From the NCBI RefSeq assembly GCF_905147045.1, contig NC_065917.1, positions 310,001 through 374,000 on the forward strand: 64,000 bases of DNA. The letters run 5' to 3'. Origin of the DNA: Nymphalis io. Taxonomy: Eukaryota; Arthropoda; Insecta; Lepidoptera; Nymphalidae. The stretch's first letter is position 1; every line of letters starts with the position of its first letter. This document shows, piece by piece, positions 30,909 to 41,337 of the stretch. The notes beneath the pieces were generated by a model. It was given only the letters and a program-made list of their open reading frames with translations. It made no database searches and was not told the origin of the DNA. A program made the position numbers and the translations under genes.

Positions 30909-31058
30909 GTGTTTCATGTTATAAAATTCAACGGTCTTAATATATACTACCAGAACGTCCGAGGTCTCCGTACTAAAACACATGACTTCATCTGCAATTT
31001 ATCGTGTACAAATTATGATGTTATTATATTAACAGAAACGTGGCTTAAGAATTGTATA
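30909..31058 (+). pseudogene. LINE B ORF2, start of endonuclease
   Basis: It encodes YYQNVRGLRTKTHDF and LTETWLKNCI, then is interrupted at aattgtatag by LINE C. The open frame runs on by chance into LINE C ORF1. The remainder resumes after 35360. ORF1 stop to this ATG is 34 bases. Confidence 0.85.
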
Positions 31059-31103
31059 GTGCGGTCGCGTGCGGTCGGTCACGGGTCAGTGACCTCCGTC
31101 GGT

Positions 31104-32327
31104 ATGGATACGTTAAAGTGTAATAATTGTAACATTGTGATAAACGAGGTGCTTAGTTTCATTCAAAACAAATTAGATGTTATGAACAATGTAAGCTTGG
31201 CCCTTATATGCCGCCAATCCTTTGATGAACAGGAAATTCTTAAAGCCAAGTGTTTATTGTTTCAATCGATTCCGCAACGGCTAGTTAAAAGGAAAGGTGA
31301 AGACCGAAGACAGAAAAATATTGATGATATAATTGGGGTGTTAAGGAGTATAGATCCCGAAAATATCCCCATATTTGTGGCAAAAGACTTGCAAAAGTTA
31401 CCGCCTGTTACGTTTGATCATATAGATGTAACGCGACTACTAAAGGATATTGTTAAGCTTCAAAGTCAAGTCCAGGCCATAGAAAATCAAAAGGAAGAAT
31501 ATATCACAAAAAGTGTATTTGAAAAATATTTTAGTGAAAAAGAAAAGAAACAAGCATCAGAAGTTGTATCAAGGGACAATGGTCAGTATGTAAATACAAA
31601 GAGAGGTGGTTTCTGCATGCGGGATAGTCCCGATTACGCTAGCGAATCGATGGGGTCAACGAACGAACTAGAGAATATTGCAACAAAGAGAATGACTGTG
31701 CAAAAACAGGTTCCGGATCATCCATCGCCGACGCACGCATGCACTCCGGCAATAGTAAATGATACAGCTATCTCTGTCACCCCGCTGATGCAACACGTGG
31801 AGGCTCACCGCGGCAATAATTCGCATCGACGGAACGACGTGCGTGAGGCACCGTTACCGGTGCCGATAGCGGCAGATGGTTTAGTGACGTCACACGATGT
31901 AATAATGTGCGAGCAAGACGGAGTGGCGGACACTCACAGTGGCGGTGAAGGCGAATGGATTCGAGTTACAAAGCGTAAATCGTTGCGTTTTAAAGGGATG
32001 CGAGGTACTGCCGTCTCGAGTTCAACTACAAAATTAAAAGCGGCAGACATTCAAATTCCGTTATATATTTACAATATTTCAAAAGAAAACACGGAGCAAG
32101 ATATAGCGGATTATATATATGAAAAGACGCAGATAAAAATATTGCCAGAGAAAGTACATACGAAAGGTTCAAGAAATTATCTATCTTTCAAATTTTATAT
32201 ACCACGAAGTAAATTGGCCGTATTTACTAACGCTAATTTATGGCCGGAAGATATTTATTTCAGAAAGTATATATATTTTAGACATGGAAAAAAGGCTTCA
32301 GTAAATTTAAACAAACAAAATGGATAA
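31104..32327 (+). CDS. LINE C ORF1
   Basis: This 407-residue frame starts MDTLKCNNCNIVINEVLSFI, with a CxxC near the start. The middle has a coiled-coil-like stretch (LLKDIVKLQSQVQAIENQKEE) and the C-terminus has a compact domain (IPLYIYNISKENTEQDIADY, then SRNYLSFKFYIPRSKL) that resembles an RRM-like fold in LINE ORF1 proteins. Expected role: binding element RNA. I chose ATG 31104 because the upstream open frame belongs to LINE B. Its end overlaps the start of ORF2 by eight bases (atggataa). It is intact. Confidence 0.75.
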   Translation: MDTLKCNNCNIVINEVLSFIQNKLDVMNNVSLALICRQSFDEQEILKAKCLLFQSIPQRLVKRKGEDRRQKNIDDIIGVLRSIDPENIPIFVAKDLQKLPPVTFDHIDVTRLLKDIVKLQSQVQAIENQKEEYITKSVFEKYFSEKEKKQASEVVSRDNGQYVNTKRGGFCMRDSPDYASESMGSTNELENIATKRMTVQKQVPDHPSPTHACTPAIVNDTAISVTPLMQHVEAHRGNNSHRRNDVREAPLPVPIAADGLVTSHDVIMCEQDGVADTHSGGEGEWIRVTKRKSLRFKGMRGTAVSSSTTKLKAADIQIPLYIYNISKENTEQDIADYIYEKTQIKILPEKVHTKGSRNYLSFKFYIPRSKLAVFTNANLWPEDIYFRKYIYFRHGKKASVNLNKQNG

Positions 32328-33492
32328 GAATAACTTAAAAAGTCATAAAATAAAGGTGGTGAGCTTTAATTGTAAATTTCTTAAGCGTTCAATAGACAGT
32401 GTGAGAAGACTTTGCTTGAGTGCCGACGTAGTGGCACTACAGGAGACTTGGTTACTACCTCATGACCTTACCTACCTCGGCACTGTTCACGACGAGTTTG
32501 AATCTACTGGTACGTCGGCTGTGGACACCAGTGCCAGCATTCTGCTAGGCAGACCCTATGGTGGCGTCGCGCTCTTATGGCGAAAGGGTGTTTTTTCTTC
32601 TGTGTCAGTGGTTAAATGTAATAACGTGAGGCTGTGCGCGATCAAATGTAAACTTCGTGAGTATAATATACTATATTTTTCTGTTTACATGCCTACAGAC
32701 TGTGCAGATAATTTAATAGAATACACAGAGTGCCTGAGTGAAATTAATGCAATTGTTGAGGATTGTGGAATTAGTATAGTTTTTGTATTAGGAGACTTTA
32801 ATGCGCATCCTAAAGAGTTATTTTTTAATGAAATGATGCAATTTTGTACTGATCAGTCTTATGTATGTGCTGACTATGAAATGCTTGCTAATAAGAACAA
32901 TGTTTACACATATGTTAGTGACAGTCATGGGTCCTCGCGGTGGTTAGATCACTGCATTGTAACGGAACTAGCTAGAAGGCATATACAAAGTATCAATGTT
33001 ATAAATAATGTGTCATGGCCTGATCACTATCCTCTGGAAGTCCATTGTAGTTTTAACTATAATGCACAAGCCAATCATAAAAAACTAGAATCGACCCCGC
33101 TCTCTACTAACAAAATAATATGGGGTCATAGGGATAGTGACCAGATTAAACTATATACTGAATTATGTAACAATAGGTTAAGTTTAGTTAATTTTCCAAT
33201 AGAAATGATCGATTGTTGCAATAACGTATGTAATAAGTCCGAGCATAAAGTAATTATAGATAAACTGTATAGTGATATTATAGGTATATTGCAGGAGGCT
33301 GCAATATTATCCAGCCACAAAACTGTAAAGCGTAGTAAGAAAGAATATGTTATGGGATGGAATAAGCACGTTAGGATGGCTCATTTGAAAACTCGTAATT
33401 GCTTTCAGTCGTGGATATTAGCTGGAAGGCCGACATGTGGAGGACGTACGACGAGATGCGAGAATCACGTAAGGTTTTTAAGAGCAAATTAA
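32320..33492 (+). pseudogene. LINE C ORF2, endonuclease half
   Basis: An AP-type endonuclease: VVSFNCKFLKRS near residue 12, LQETWLL with the metal-binding Glu near residue 46, VLGDFNAHP, and WLDHCIV and WPDHYPLEV near the end. A frameshift near 33440-33455 ends the frame; the continuing protein is read in the frame beginning before 33399 (AD MWRTYDEMRESRKVFKSKL). The ATG overlaps the ORF1 stop. Confidence 0.82.
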
Positions 33493-35164
33493 AGTGGTGC
33501 CAAGACAATGCCGAAACAATAAAAATGGATATCCTCGCCTCGTCGTATGAGGCTAAACATTTCAGTAAATTTTGGGAACAAACTAACAGGCTGAATGCAA
33601 AGGCGAGCCTTCCGGCTGAGATAGGAGGTACCAGTGGCTCTAAAAATATTGCTAATATGTTTAAAGCCCAGTTTAGCGTGGACCCATGTGAAATTTGTGA
33701 CTGTGGGGATGAGAGCGATGCTGGGGGTGTTAGTGTCGCTGGTGAGGGTCCGGTCTGTTTCACAAGAAATGACATAATGAAAGCGTTAAACAGCATGAAA
33801 CGTGGGAAATCGCCGGGTCACGACGGCCTCAGCATCGATCATTTAAAGTATGCCGGTATTCACCTTTCCAGAGTTCTCAGGTTACTCTATAATCTTTGTT
33901 GTAGCCATGTTTATCTACCAGATGCAATGATGATGACTGTTGTGGTGCCCATAGTTAAAAACAGAACAGGGGATATGGCAGACGGGTCAAATTACAGGCC
34001 GATATCACTGGCGACAATCACAGCAAAGGTCCTGGACAGTCTTCTTGATGCACAGTTAAATAATTCAGTCAAAATTCACGACGCGCAGTTTGGCTTTAAG
34101 CCTGAATTATCAACTGAGACCGCAATACTGTGCCTCAAGCAGACTGTGAGGTACTACACTGACAGGAAATCGCCGGTATACGCTTGTTTTTTGGACCTGT
34201 CTAAAGCTTTTGATCGAGTGTCATATAAAATTCTTTGGCAAAAGCTCAAAACCGAAACTAGCTTAAGATCCAAACAAATCTCATTGCCTAAGTACTGGTA
34301 TGAAAACCAAACGAACGTGGTGAGATGGGGACAGTCACTAAGCGATTCATACAAATTGAAGTGCGGAGTAAGACAGGGTGGCCTCACATCGCCCAGGCTT
34401 TTCAATTTGTATGTGAACCAACTGATTCGGAGGCTGAGTGGAGCCGGAGTTGGATGTTCCATCGATGGCGTGGCTATGAACAATTTCAGCTACGCGGACG
34501 ACATGGTTCTGCTGAGCCCTTCAGTCAGTGGTCTCAAAAAATTGCTAAAGATCTGTGAGGACTATGCCAGGGTGAATGGACTCAGTTACAATGTGAAGAA
34601 AAGTGAATTTATAATTTTCAGGGGTAGGAACAAGCCGATAAATTGTAATCCTGACATAAGACTATATGGCACACCCCTGAAATAGGTAACTGATTTCAGA
34701 TACCTTGGTCACATAGTTAATGAAAACCTCAGTGATAACAGTGACATTGAACGTGAGCGTAGGGCTCTGTCGGTCCGAGGTAATATGTTGGCTCGCAGAT
34801 TTGCACGGTGTACGACACCTGTAAAGCTGGCCCTGTTTCGAGCATATTGCCAATCATTTTACACGTGCAGTCTGTGGACGAACTATACGCTGAGGGCCTA
34901 CAGTGCCCTACGCGTCCAATACAACAATGTGTTGAGGGCGGTGTTGAGGAAACCTCGACACTGCACTACAGTGTCGAGGTTTCCTCAACGGCAATGTTCG
35001 CTGATGCTCGCGTGGACGATTTTTTCTCTATAATACGCAAGCGTGTCGCCTCCATTATGAGCAGAACTTCGAAAAGTACCAACACCCTCCTCAGCACATT
35101 GGCTTGTAAATTGGACAGTCACTTCTGGGAACACTGGAATGGTGTACATGTGAAGCGGGTCTAA
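33450..35164 (+). pseudogene. LINE C ORF2, reverse transcriptase half (broken)
   Basis: RT motifs in order: RGKSPGHDGLSIDHLK, NYRPISLATITAKVLD, CFLDLSKAFDRVSY, CGVRQGGLTSPRLF and the catalytic YADDMVLLS near 34490-34515. A TAG at 34684-34686 interrupts it, and the following frame (DFRYLGHIVNENLSDN) runs on to a 21-base perfect fold-back at 34943-34989 that shifts the frame. The protein then ends with FADARVDDFFSIIRKRV and a stop near 35162. It is inactive. Confidence 0.8.
34943..34989. repeat. Perfect fold-back palindrome in LINE C ORF2
   Basis: Arms 34943-34963 and 34969-34989 (21 bases each, no mismatch) flank the loop cacta. The related coding frames before and after (YNNVLRAVLRKPRHC and FADARVDD) are only a few codons apart in protein space, so one arm looks like an added inverted copy. 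Confidence 0.9.
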
Positions 35165-35360
35165 TTCTAGGATTAAGTACTAACATAGTTTAAGCATTCG
35201 TTACTAATCTATTTAATTTTAATTTTAATTATTTATTTTAATTTATTTGTTATTATTTTTTTAATTTTATTTGAATTTAATGTTAATTTTAATTTAATAT
35301 GGATTGTTTAATCTGAAATAAAGTATTATTATTATTATTATTATTATTAATAATAATAAT

Positions 35361-38109
35361 AAAATAGAGAACCATGAAGTATTCGACAACCGTTATACAG
35401 TATACAGAAGAGATCGTGATAGTTCACTTTTACATTGTAAAAAAGATGGTGGTGGAGTTTTAGTGGCGGTCTCAAATAAACTGAAATCAATGCGACTCAG
35501 TTTTTGTGAAAGTCAGTGTGAAGATCTTTGGATAAATATTGAACGAGAAAATTGTCACGATGAGTGTAACTCAATTGCATTATGTGCAGTTTATTTGCCT
35601 CCTCCCGTTAGCCGTAATATGCTATCTAATTTTATCAAAAATTTTAATAGTAGAATTGCAGAGAATAGACAAAATGTTATGCTCGTGGGTGATTTTAATT
35701 TAAGTAATATCAATTGGTTCGCTACTGATGATAATGTTATTTCTAATAGTTCCTTAGGAAATTTGCTAGTTGATTTTGCATCTCTCAATAATTTAGTTCA
35801 ACATAATAACATTTGTAATAACAATAATAAAATATAAGACTTAATATTCAGTAATCATAATAACATAAAAATTAGTAAGTCTATTTTGCCAATAGTGCCT
35901 CCAGATCACCACCATCCTCCCTTAGATATATTAGTTTCTTATTCATCAAGAACTTCTTTAAAAAGTAATGTTATTGGTGAAAAGAAGAACTATTTTAAAG
36001 CTGTATGTAAGTATAATTTCAGAATTAGATAATATCAATTGGTTAAGCGAATTTTGTAATTGTAAGTCAATAAACTTAATGATCGATAAATTTTATAAAA
36101 TTTGGAACAAATTGATCGAAAAATATGTACCAAAGAAGAAACAAAAAGGTAAACAATATCCTCCATGGTTCACTAAGGAAATGATAAATTTATATAACGA
36201 GAAACAAGTTTTTTTAAATAAATACAAAATATATAAAAACCCACTTGATGAAATTTCATTACGTCTTTTGAGCAAACGTTGTGCAGATTTATCGAAAATT
36301 TGCTACAATAATTACATTAAGATTGTTGAAGAAAATATTAGTAGAAATCCTAAATATTTTTGGTCATACCTTAAGGGCAAACAAGATAATAGTACCGCAC
36401 TCCCAGGCATAATGACTTACAAACAAAAAGTAATGAAATCGGGATCAGAAATTTGTAACGAATTTGCCTCGTATTTCGCTTCTGTTTACACACAATCTCA
36501 AAGTTCATATACATTACCATCTTATAATAATCAATGTAAACATGACTTTGGAGCGTTCACTAATTTTGTAATATCGCGAAGACAGATTTATCAATACTCA
36601 AAAAGACTTGATACAACTAAAGGGACAGGTTATGATAATATCCCTCCTATATTTATTTCTAAATGTGCATGGGTACTAAGTTTCCCTTTATATTTATTAT
36701 ACAACGAATCACTTCGCTCAGGTGTTTTTCCCGATAAGTGGAAAATAGCTAGGATCGTACCGGTATATAAGTCCAAGGGTAGTGAGTGCATTGAGAATTA
36801 TAGACCGATTTCCATACTTTCCACTTTTGCCAAAGTATTTGAAGCAATAGTTTACCCATATCTAGAATGTCATGTTAAGCAAATGATTAATAATAACCAG
36901 CACGGCTTTATAAAGGGTCGATCTACAACATCAAATCTTGTTTCGTACAGTGAATTCATTGTGCCAGCTATTGATTACCACAAGCAATTTGACGCAATTT
37001 ATACCGATTTAACCAAGGCTTTCGACAAAGTTTCGCACGATATTTTACTCTTAAAACTAAGCAAGTACGGATTCAATGGTAATATGCTTGAGTGGTTCAA
37101 ATCATATTTATACAATAGACAACAATTTGTTGTCTTAAAAGGTTTTAGCTCGAGTCTATATAAAGCCTGCTCCGGGGTTCCTCAAGGGTCACACTTAGGA
37201 CCTTGGCTCTTTAATATCTTCATTAATGATATTTGTGATACGGTACATTATAGTAGAGTATTTTTATTTGCGGACGATTTAAAATTAACAAAAGTAATAA
37301 ACAACTTAGCTGACTCAGAGCTCTTACAGGCGGATATTAATGCTATATATAATTGGTGTAAAAATAATAAAATGGAATTAAACGTCAGTAAGTGCAAGCA
37401 TATAAAATTTACGCGAAAGCTCAATATAATCAAAACAATATATAGCATTGATAACATCAAGTTGGAGGAAGTTTTTGAAATAAGTGATTTGGGTGTCATT
37501 TTTGATGACAAGCTTACTTTTGTCCCGCACTTCAATAAAATAATTACGAAAAGTTCCAAAACGTTAGGATTTTTAATTAGAAATGGTAAACACTTCACGA
37601 ATAACACGAAAAAAATAATCTATAACGCTTACGTGCGTAGTGTACTGGAGTACGGTAGTGTTGTGTGGAATCCTTGTTACAATGTACATCGTCCGCGTAT
37701 AGAGAGAATACAGAAGCGATTTGTATATCATCTATCCAGAAACAAAAAAACCTCATACAATAAATCTAATAAAAATTACAGCAATCTCTTGAAAGACTTT
37801 AATATGGACAGTCTCTCTGTACGCAGACAATTATTAGATCTCTCTTTCCTATTTAAGATAATTCGTAACGAGATCGACTGTACTTACTTACTTGAAAAGA
37901 TATACTATCGTATTCCAAGGCGCAATGTTCGTAGTTTTCTGGGCACTTTTGATGTCAGAATATCAAAAACGAAATTAGGATGTAATGCACCAATGCCTAG
38001 ATCATCACGGTTGTACAATGGTTTTTGTCAAGATCTAGATATTTTTAATGACTCTGCCATGATTTATCGTAAACGGGCGCTAGAATTGTTGAGAGATGCA
38101 AATAAATAA
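35361..38109 (+). pseudogene. LINE B ORF2, remainder (endonuclease end and RT)
   Basis: The endonuclease part (ENHEVFDNRYTVYRRD, VLVGDFNLSNINW) is interrupted by TAA near 35835 and the frame shifts near 35990. From 35968 a 713-residue frame carries the rest: PWFTKEMINLYNEK, NYRPISILSTFAKVFEA, IYTDLTKAFDKVSH, GVPQGSHLGPWLF and catalytic FADDLKLT, ending ELLRDANK. The last 412 residues are almost identical to the insertion at 16897-18775, so the two copies are close relatives. A 3' UTR of about 360 bases follows. Confidence 0.85.
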
Positions 38110-38473
38110 TAAATAAATAAATAAATAATAAATAATGTTATCTTAATTTTTAATTTGTTGTTGAAATAGTTGTTGAATTATTTAATTTTAATTTGTACCT
38201 ATATCAATTTCAAACTATTTGTGTTATTAATTTTAATTTTATTAAGTGCATGTTTATTTTTTTATGATCTTTAATTTGTACCAATTTGGACTGCTTTTTT
38301 TTTTTTTTTTAATCTTTCTACTCATGTTGCTATAATTATGTGTTAATGTATTTTTAAAACAAATATTGTAATTGTTGTGGCTACTTTAAAAAGCTTCACA
38401 TGTTAGCTATTTTCACTAAATTGTTTTACATTTGTCATTAAAACATGTAGTAGCTACTAGTGGTCCTTAAAAT

Positions 38474-39074
38474 AAATAAATATTGCTAGCATATAAAAAA
38501 AACAGCCAAGATGGTTCAGGCACCACTGAATTTTCATGTACTTAATTTGTGATTATAATTCATCTCGTACTTTACGATGAAAGAAAACATCGTGAGGAAA
38601 CCTGCATGTTTCTAATTTCACTGAAATTCTGCCACATGTGTATTTACCAAACCGCACTGGAGCAGCGTGGTGGAATAAGCTCCAAACCTTCTCCTCAAAA
38701 AAGGGAGAGGAGGCCTTTAGCCCAGCAGTAGGACATTCACGTGCTGTTACGGATAAAAAAACACACACACACACAATGTGCTGTGCAAACATATACAAGT
38801 CTATAGTCGATTCCAATAGCAAGTAGAGTATATAAGCAACTTTGACCTTGAAATTTGGTCGAAATCTTAATATTCTGTGGTATTGACTATGGATTCGCGA
38901 AAAATTTACCGTTTTGGTTATCTGTGAAGTTGTTATCGGAACTTTGTAAGTAAAACTAAAGTGTATATAAGTAGTTAAGTGTAACAGTGTCGTGTTATAT
39001 ATAGAGATATATTGATCGAGAAGTGTTTGTGGTGTACAATACAGCAGAGCTGGTAGCGAATCGCGTGGAATCGC
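38474..39074 (+). repeat. Duplicated 590-bp block (second copy), with decayed SINE B
   Basis: A direct copy of 14587-15180. Its start follows the LINE B tail (aaataaatattgctagc), and the empty form of that junction is seen at 14580-14600 (gtgctaatattgctagc). Its end joins GTPBP2 intron 10/11 at tatactagtc, which removes exons 11-13 from this copy. Confidence 0.85.
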
Positions 39075-39110
39075 TATACTAGTCAACTGCGCAACATATG
39101 GTTCACTCAC

Positions 39111-39229
39111 GTCCTCGGGGCGCTGCAGGACGCGGCGCGGCGCCAGCGCCAGCAGGCACGCGTGCAGCGCGTTGAGGCCGGCGCCGCGCACGCAGCTCAC
39201 CGGGAACACGGCCACCCTGCCGGCCGACA
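39111..39229 (-). CDS. GTPBP2: GTPBP2-like GTPase, exon 10, copy R
   Basis: Near-identical to 16487-16605 (SAGRVAVFPVSCVRG, LNALHACLLALAPRR), with a gtgagt donor. The next exons are missing on this side: the intron runs about 35 bases and then joins the duplicated block. The 5' side is again a SINE A fragment with an (AT)n stretch, so the junction with exon 9 is uncertain. Confidence 0.75.
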
Positions 39230-39264
39230 CTACTGTGATTTGCGTTCAACTATATATATATATA

Positions 39265-39356
39265 TATATCTGATCCGAAACTAAGCAGAGCTTGTACTAT
39301 GGCAACCAGACAACTGATATACTATTGTATAGACAATTACACACAGACTCAGTATC
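39265..39356 (-). mobile_element. SINE A fragment, copy R
   Basis: The same fragment as 16633-16737. Beyond cacagactcag it continues as tatctagcaaggcaagtatctagcaaggg, a short local duplication of intron sequence. Confidence 0.65.
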
Positions 39357-39505
39357 TAGCAAGGCAAGTATCTAGCAAGGGTGGTTGGCGTAGCTATAGA
39401 CAATATTATTACCATTACCAATAGTATGGAACTCGTTTTAAAGTCATATATAAGAGTTCACCCAGAAACACTTCGGGTTAAATAAAGGCTTGTGAAGCTA
39501 CTCAC

Positions 39506-39615
39506 TCCTGATCCTTTTTGATTTCCTCGTCTACATTGTCTATGGTGTCCAGTATCGACTTTTGCGGCGCAACGCAGTTCCTTGCCATATTCTCGTCAGT
39601 TATTAACAGCGGTTT
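39506..39615 (-). CDS. GTPBP2: GTPBP2-like GTPase, exon 9, copy R
   Basis: Acceptor gtattattacag, donor gtgagt; encodes KPLLITDENMARNCVAPQ and IDNVDEEIKKDQE. It is on the same strand as exon 8 and follows it in phase 0, so this is the normal order. The outgoing phase (2) does not fit the apparent start of exon 10. Family match is limited to the xPxLVTxED-like segment. Confidence 0.78.
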
Positions 39616-39962
39616 CTGTAATAATACCAATATATACCATTACTTTAAATTTAAATAAATCTATATATTATACAGCATCCCTGATTTATCATCTCGTGCT
39701 CCTTGAAGAACATCGCGAGGAAACCTGCATGTTTCGAATTACAATATAAACTAATATTATAAATGGGAAAGTAAATATATCTATTTATCTGTTAAACTTT
39801 CCCCCCCCCCCCCGGCTTCTCTTTATGTTATATGTGTGTGGACGGGCAATTGGGCCACCTGATGGTAAGTGGTCACCATCACCCAAAAGCATTGATGTAA
39901 GAAATAATAACCTAGTTTATAAGCTAGTCTTTATAGATGCTATTTAAAATAAAATTACTGAC
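39616..39962. other. GTPBP2 intron 8/9, copy R
   Basis: It contains a poly(C) run (about 39801-39813) and a fragment of repeat D (about 39840-39912, ggccacctgatggtaagtgg). No other feature is seen. Confidence 0.5.
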
Positions 39963-40124
39963 CTTATTAGCGGGTTCCAACAATTGAGCCAGCCTCGCTA
40001 CAACAGCATTGATGTTGCTAACCAGTTCACACTTGTAGATGACTGCGAAGAATGGCATGTCCAAAGCCAGCAGAAGACCGATGTGTTCTTCTGTGATGCG
40101 AGTTATACCGGCTGTTGCCGAAAT
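39963..40124 (-). CDS. GTPBP2: GTPBP2-like GTPase, exon 8 (G4 region)
   Basis: Acceptor tttatttctag, donor gtcagt, 54 codons in phase 0 on both sides. It encodes ISATAGITRITEEHIGLLLAL, DMPFFAVIYKCELVSN and ARLAQLLEPANK. The family reads VSANTGIAGTTREHLGLALALKVPFFIVVSKIDL. The helix and strand match well, but the G4 motif SKID, which selects guanine, is YKCE here, so the specificity Asp is lost. Only copy R has this exon; in copy L homology ends just before it. Confidence 0.88.
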
Positions 40125-40747
40125 CTAGAAATAAAAAAAAACTTTATAGTACAAGTTGATAATATGACTACAGTGCCATCTATAATATTATCTTGTAGCT
40201 GATTTAAAAAACTTACAGCCACTGGGTCGCTGTTACCCTGGCCCCTCGGGCAAAAAATTAAAGACACGACAGGTTAGGGGGCAACCCTGCGGCCCGTACC
40301 CAGACTGGCCAAGGCCAGTTAGGAGGAACCAACTCTCTCTCTTAAAAAACTTTCATTAATAAGACGTATTGCTCGATAAGGGTTTATAAATATGATAAAA
40401 AATTGTGTTTAAACTCTTACATAGTTTAATTGTAGCAAAAGAGTTTAGTTTTTTGCCGATTATTTTTAGTAGGATCTACAGTTTGAGCCGGTGTTAGGTT
40501 TATATATTATTACCTGAATAAATTATTTTGATTTTGAGCTGTTTGTAAAAATGTATTATTAAGATAAGATATTTATTCAATAAAATGAAAATTAACTTTT
40601 GGTTTGATATGTCAGGACTCCAAAAAAATCCTTACCTAATAATAATTTGAAAACACGTTATCAGGGCTATAGAAAAAGACTTAGGATACCTAAAATCTGA
40701 GCCCCCCCCCACACTTATGGGAACTAGTAATAAATAAACATACTTAC
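40125..40747. other. GTPBP2 intron 7/8, copy R
   Basis: An inverted match to 7661-8290 without recognised elements. It shows what copy L looked like before the fold-back element and the loss of exon 8. Confidence 0.7.
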
Positions 40748-40912
40748 AACGAGCATGGCGTAGTGCAGGGACTAACCCATGAGCCCGTGGAGCGTGGTGC
40801 GTTGGTACTTGCTGTGGCCCGCCAGGTCCAGGAAAGACACCAGCTTGGCGCTCCTCTCTCCGATGCGCTCCGCTGTCATCAGCTCGGAACAACCGTAGTT
40901 GACGACATTACC
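40748..40912 (-). pseudogene. GTPBP2: GTPBP2-like GTPase, DxxGH exon (exon 7), copy R, with nonsense codon
   Basis: The same 165-base exon as 7496-7660, inverted, with intact splice sites and DLAGH. Codon 47 is TAG (plus-strand cta at 40772-40774), where copy L has TAC, and the preceding ACG is ATG. Translation through this copy would stop inside the G domain. With the truncated P-loop exon at 45051-45099, it marks copy R as non-functional as assembled. Confidence 0.9.
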
Positions 40913-40974
40913 CTGATTAGATGAATGTAATACATTATATGACTTTCATTTTAGGTATAAGTAATACCGGGTAG

Positions 40975-41060
40975 TGTTGCATGTCGATAGTCCATTATCG
41001 ATAAAATCGATAGTTTTGGACTATCGATAATCAATGATTTTTCGATAGTATTGACGTATT
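40975..41060. other. TATCGATA-rich cluster, copy R
   Basis: Several tcgatag and tatcgataa motifs, next to gtgttgcatg; mirrored from 7355-7435 in copy L. Confidence 0.5.
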
Positions 41061-41068
41061 GATTTTTT

Positions 41069-41318
41069 GACGAGCCGGTTGGCGTGGTTGGTAGTTACTT
41101 GCCTTTCATGCCAAAGGTCGTGGGTTCGATTCCCACCCAGGACAGACATTTGTGTGCATGAACATGTCTGTTTGTCCTGAGTCTGGGTGTAATTATCTAT
41201 ATAAGTATGTATTTACAAAAGAAAAGTAGTTTATGTAGTATATCAGTTGTCTGGTTTCCATAACACAAGCTCTGCTTAATTTGGGATCAGATGACCGTGT
41301 GTGAATAATGTCCAATAT
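41069..41318 (+). mobile_element. SINE A, sense, copy R
   Basis: Begins gacgagccggttggcgtgg, B-box gggttcgattcccac near 41121. It is the homologue of 7084-7339. Its ATT tail is interrupted by the R4/Dong element, as in copy L. Confidence 0.85.
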
Positions 41319-41337
41319 TATTATTATTATTTCTATT

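Larger units (their letters stand above)
31059..35360 (+). mobile_element. LINE C, full-length element nested in LINE B
   Basis: It starts tgcggtcgcgtgcggtc with only about 45 bases of 5' UTR, has ORF1 (31104-32327), ORF2 (32320 to about 35164, broken), a 3' UTR and an (ATT)n tail (35325-35355). The flanks share tag/atag only, a very short duplication. It is a different family from LINEs A, B and E. Confidence 0.85.
29577..38473 (+). mobile_element. LINE B, long copy, split by LINE C
   Basis: The parts are: 5' UTR about 29577-29975, ORF1 remnant 29976-30874, ORF2 start 30909-31058, LINE C (31059-35360), then the rest of ORF2 (35361-38109), 3' UTR and a short AAAT tail (to 38473). The frame on the two sides of LINE C fits (LTETWLKNCI, then ENHEVFDNRYTVY), as in LINE A. 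ORF1 and ORF2 carry stops and shifts. The 5' limit is approximate. Confidence 0.85.

Noticed and set aside
30909..32327. A single 472-codon protein joining endonuclease start and ORF1
   Set aside because: It is a chance in-frame fusion at the point where LINE C inserted in LINE B.
38553..39230. 225-codon frame starting with exon 10 of copy R and running through the donor
   Set aside because: Only the first 39 codons match GTPBP2; the remainder is intron, duplicated block and SINE B read through by chance.
39801..39813. Poly(C) run as a regulatory or G-quadruplex site
   Set aside because: A single homopolymer without repeated G-tracts; most likely simple-sequence noise in an intron.
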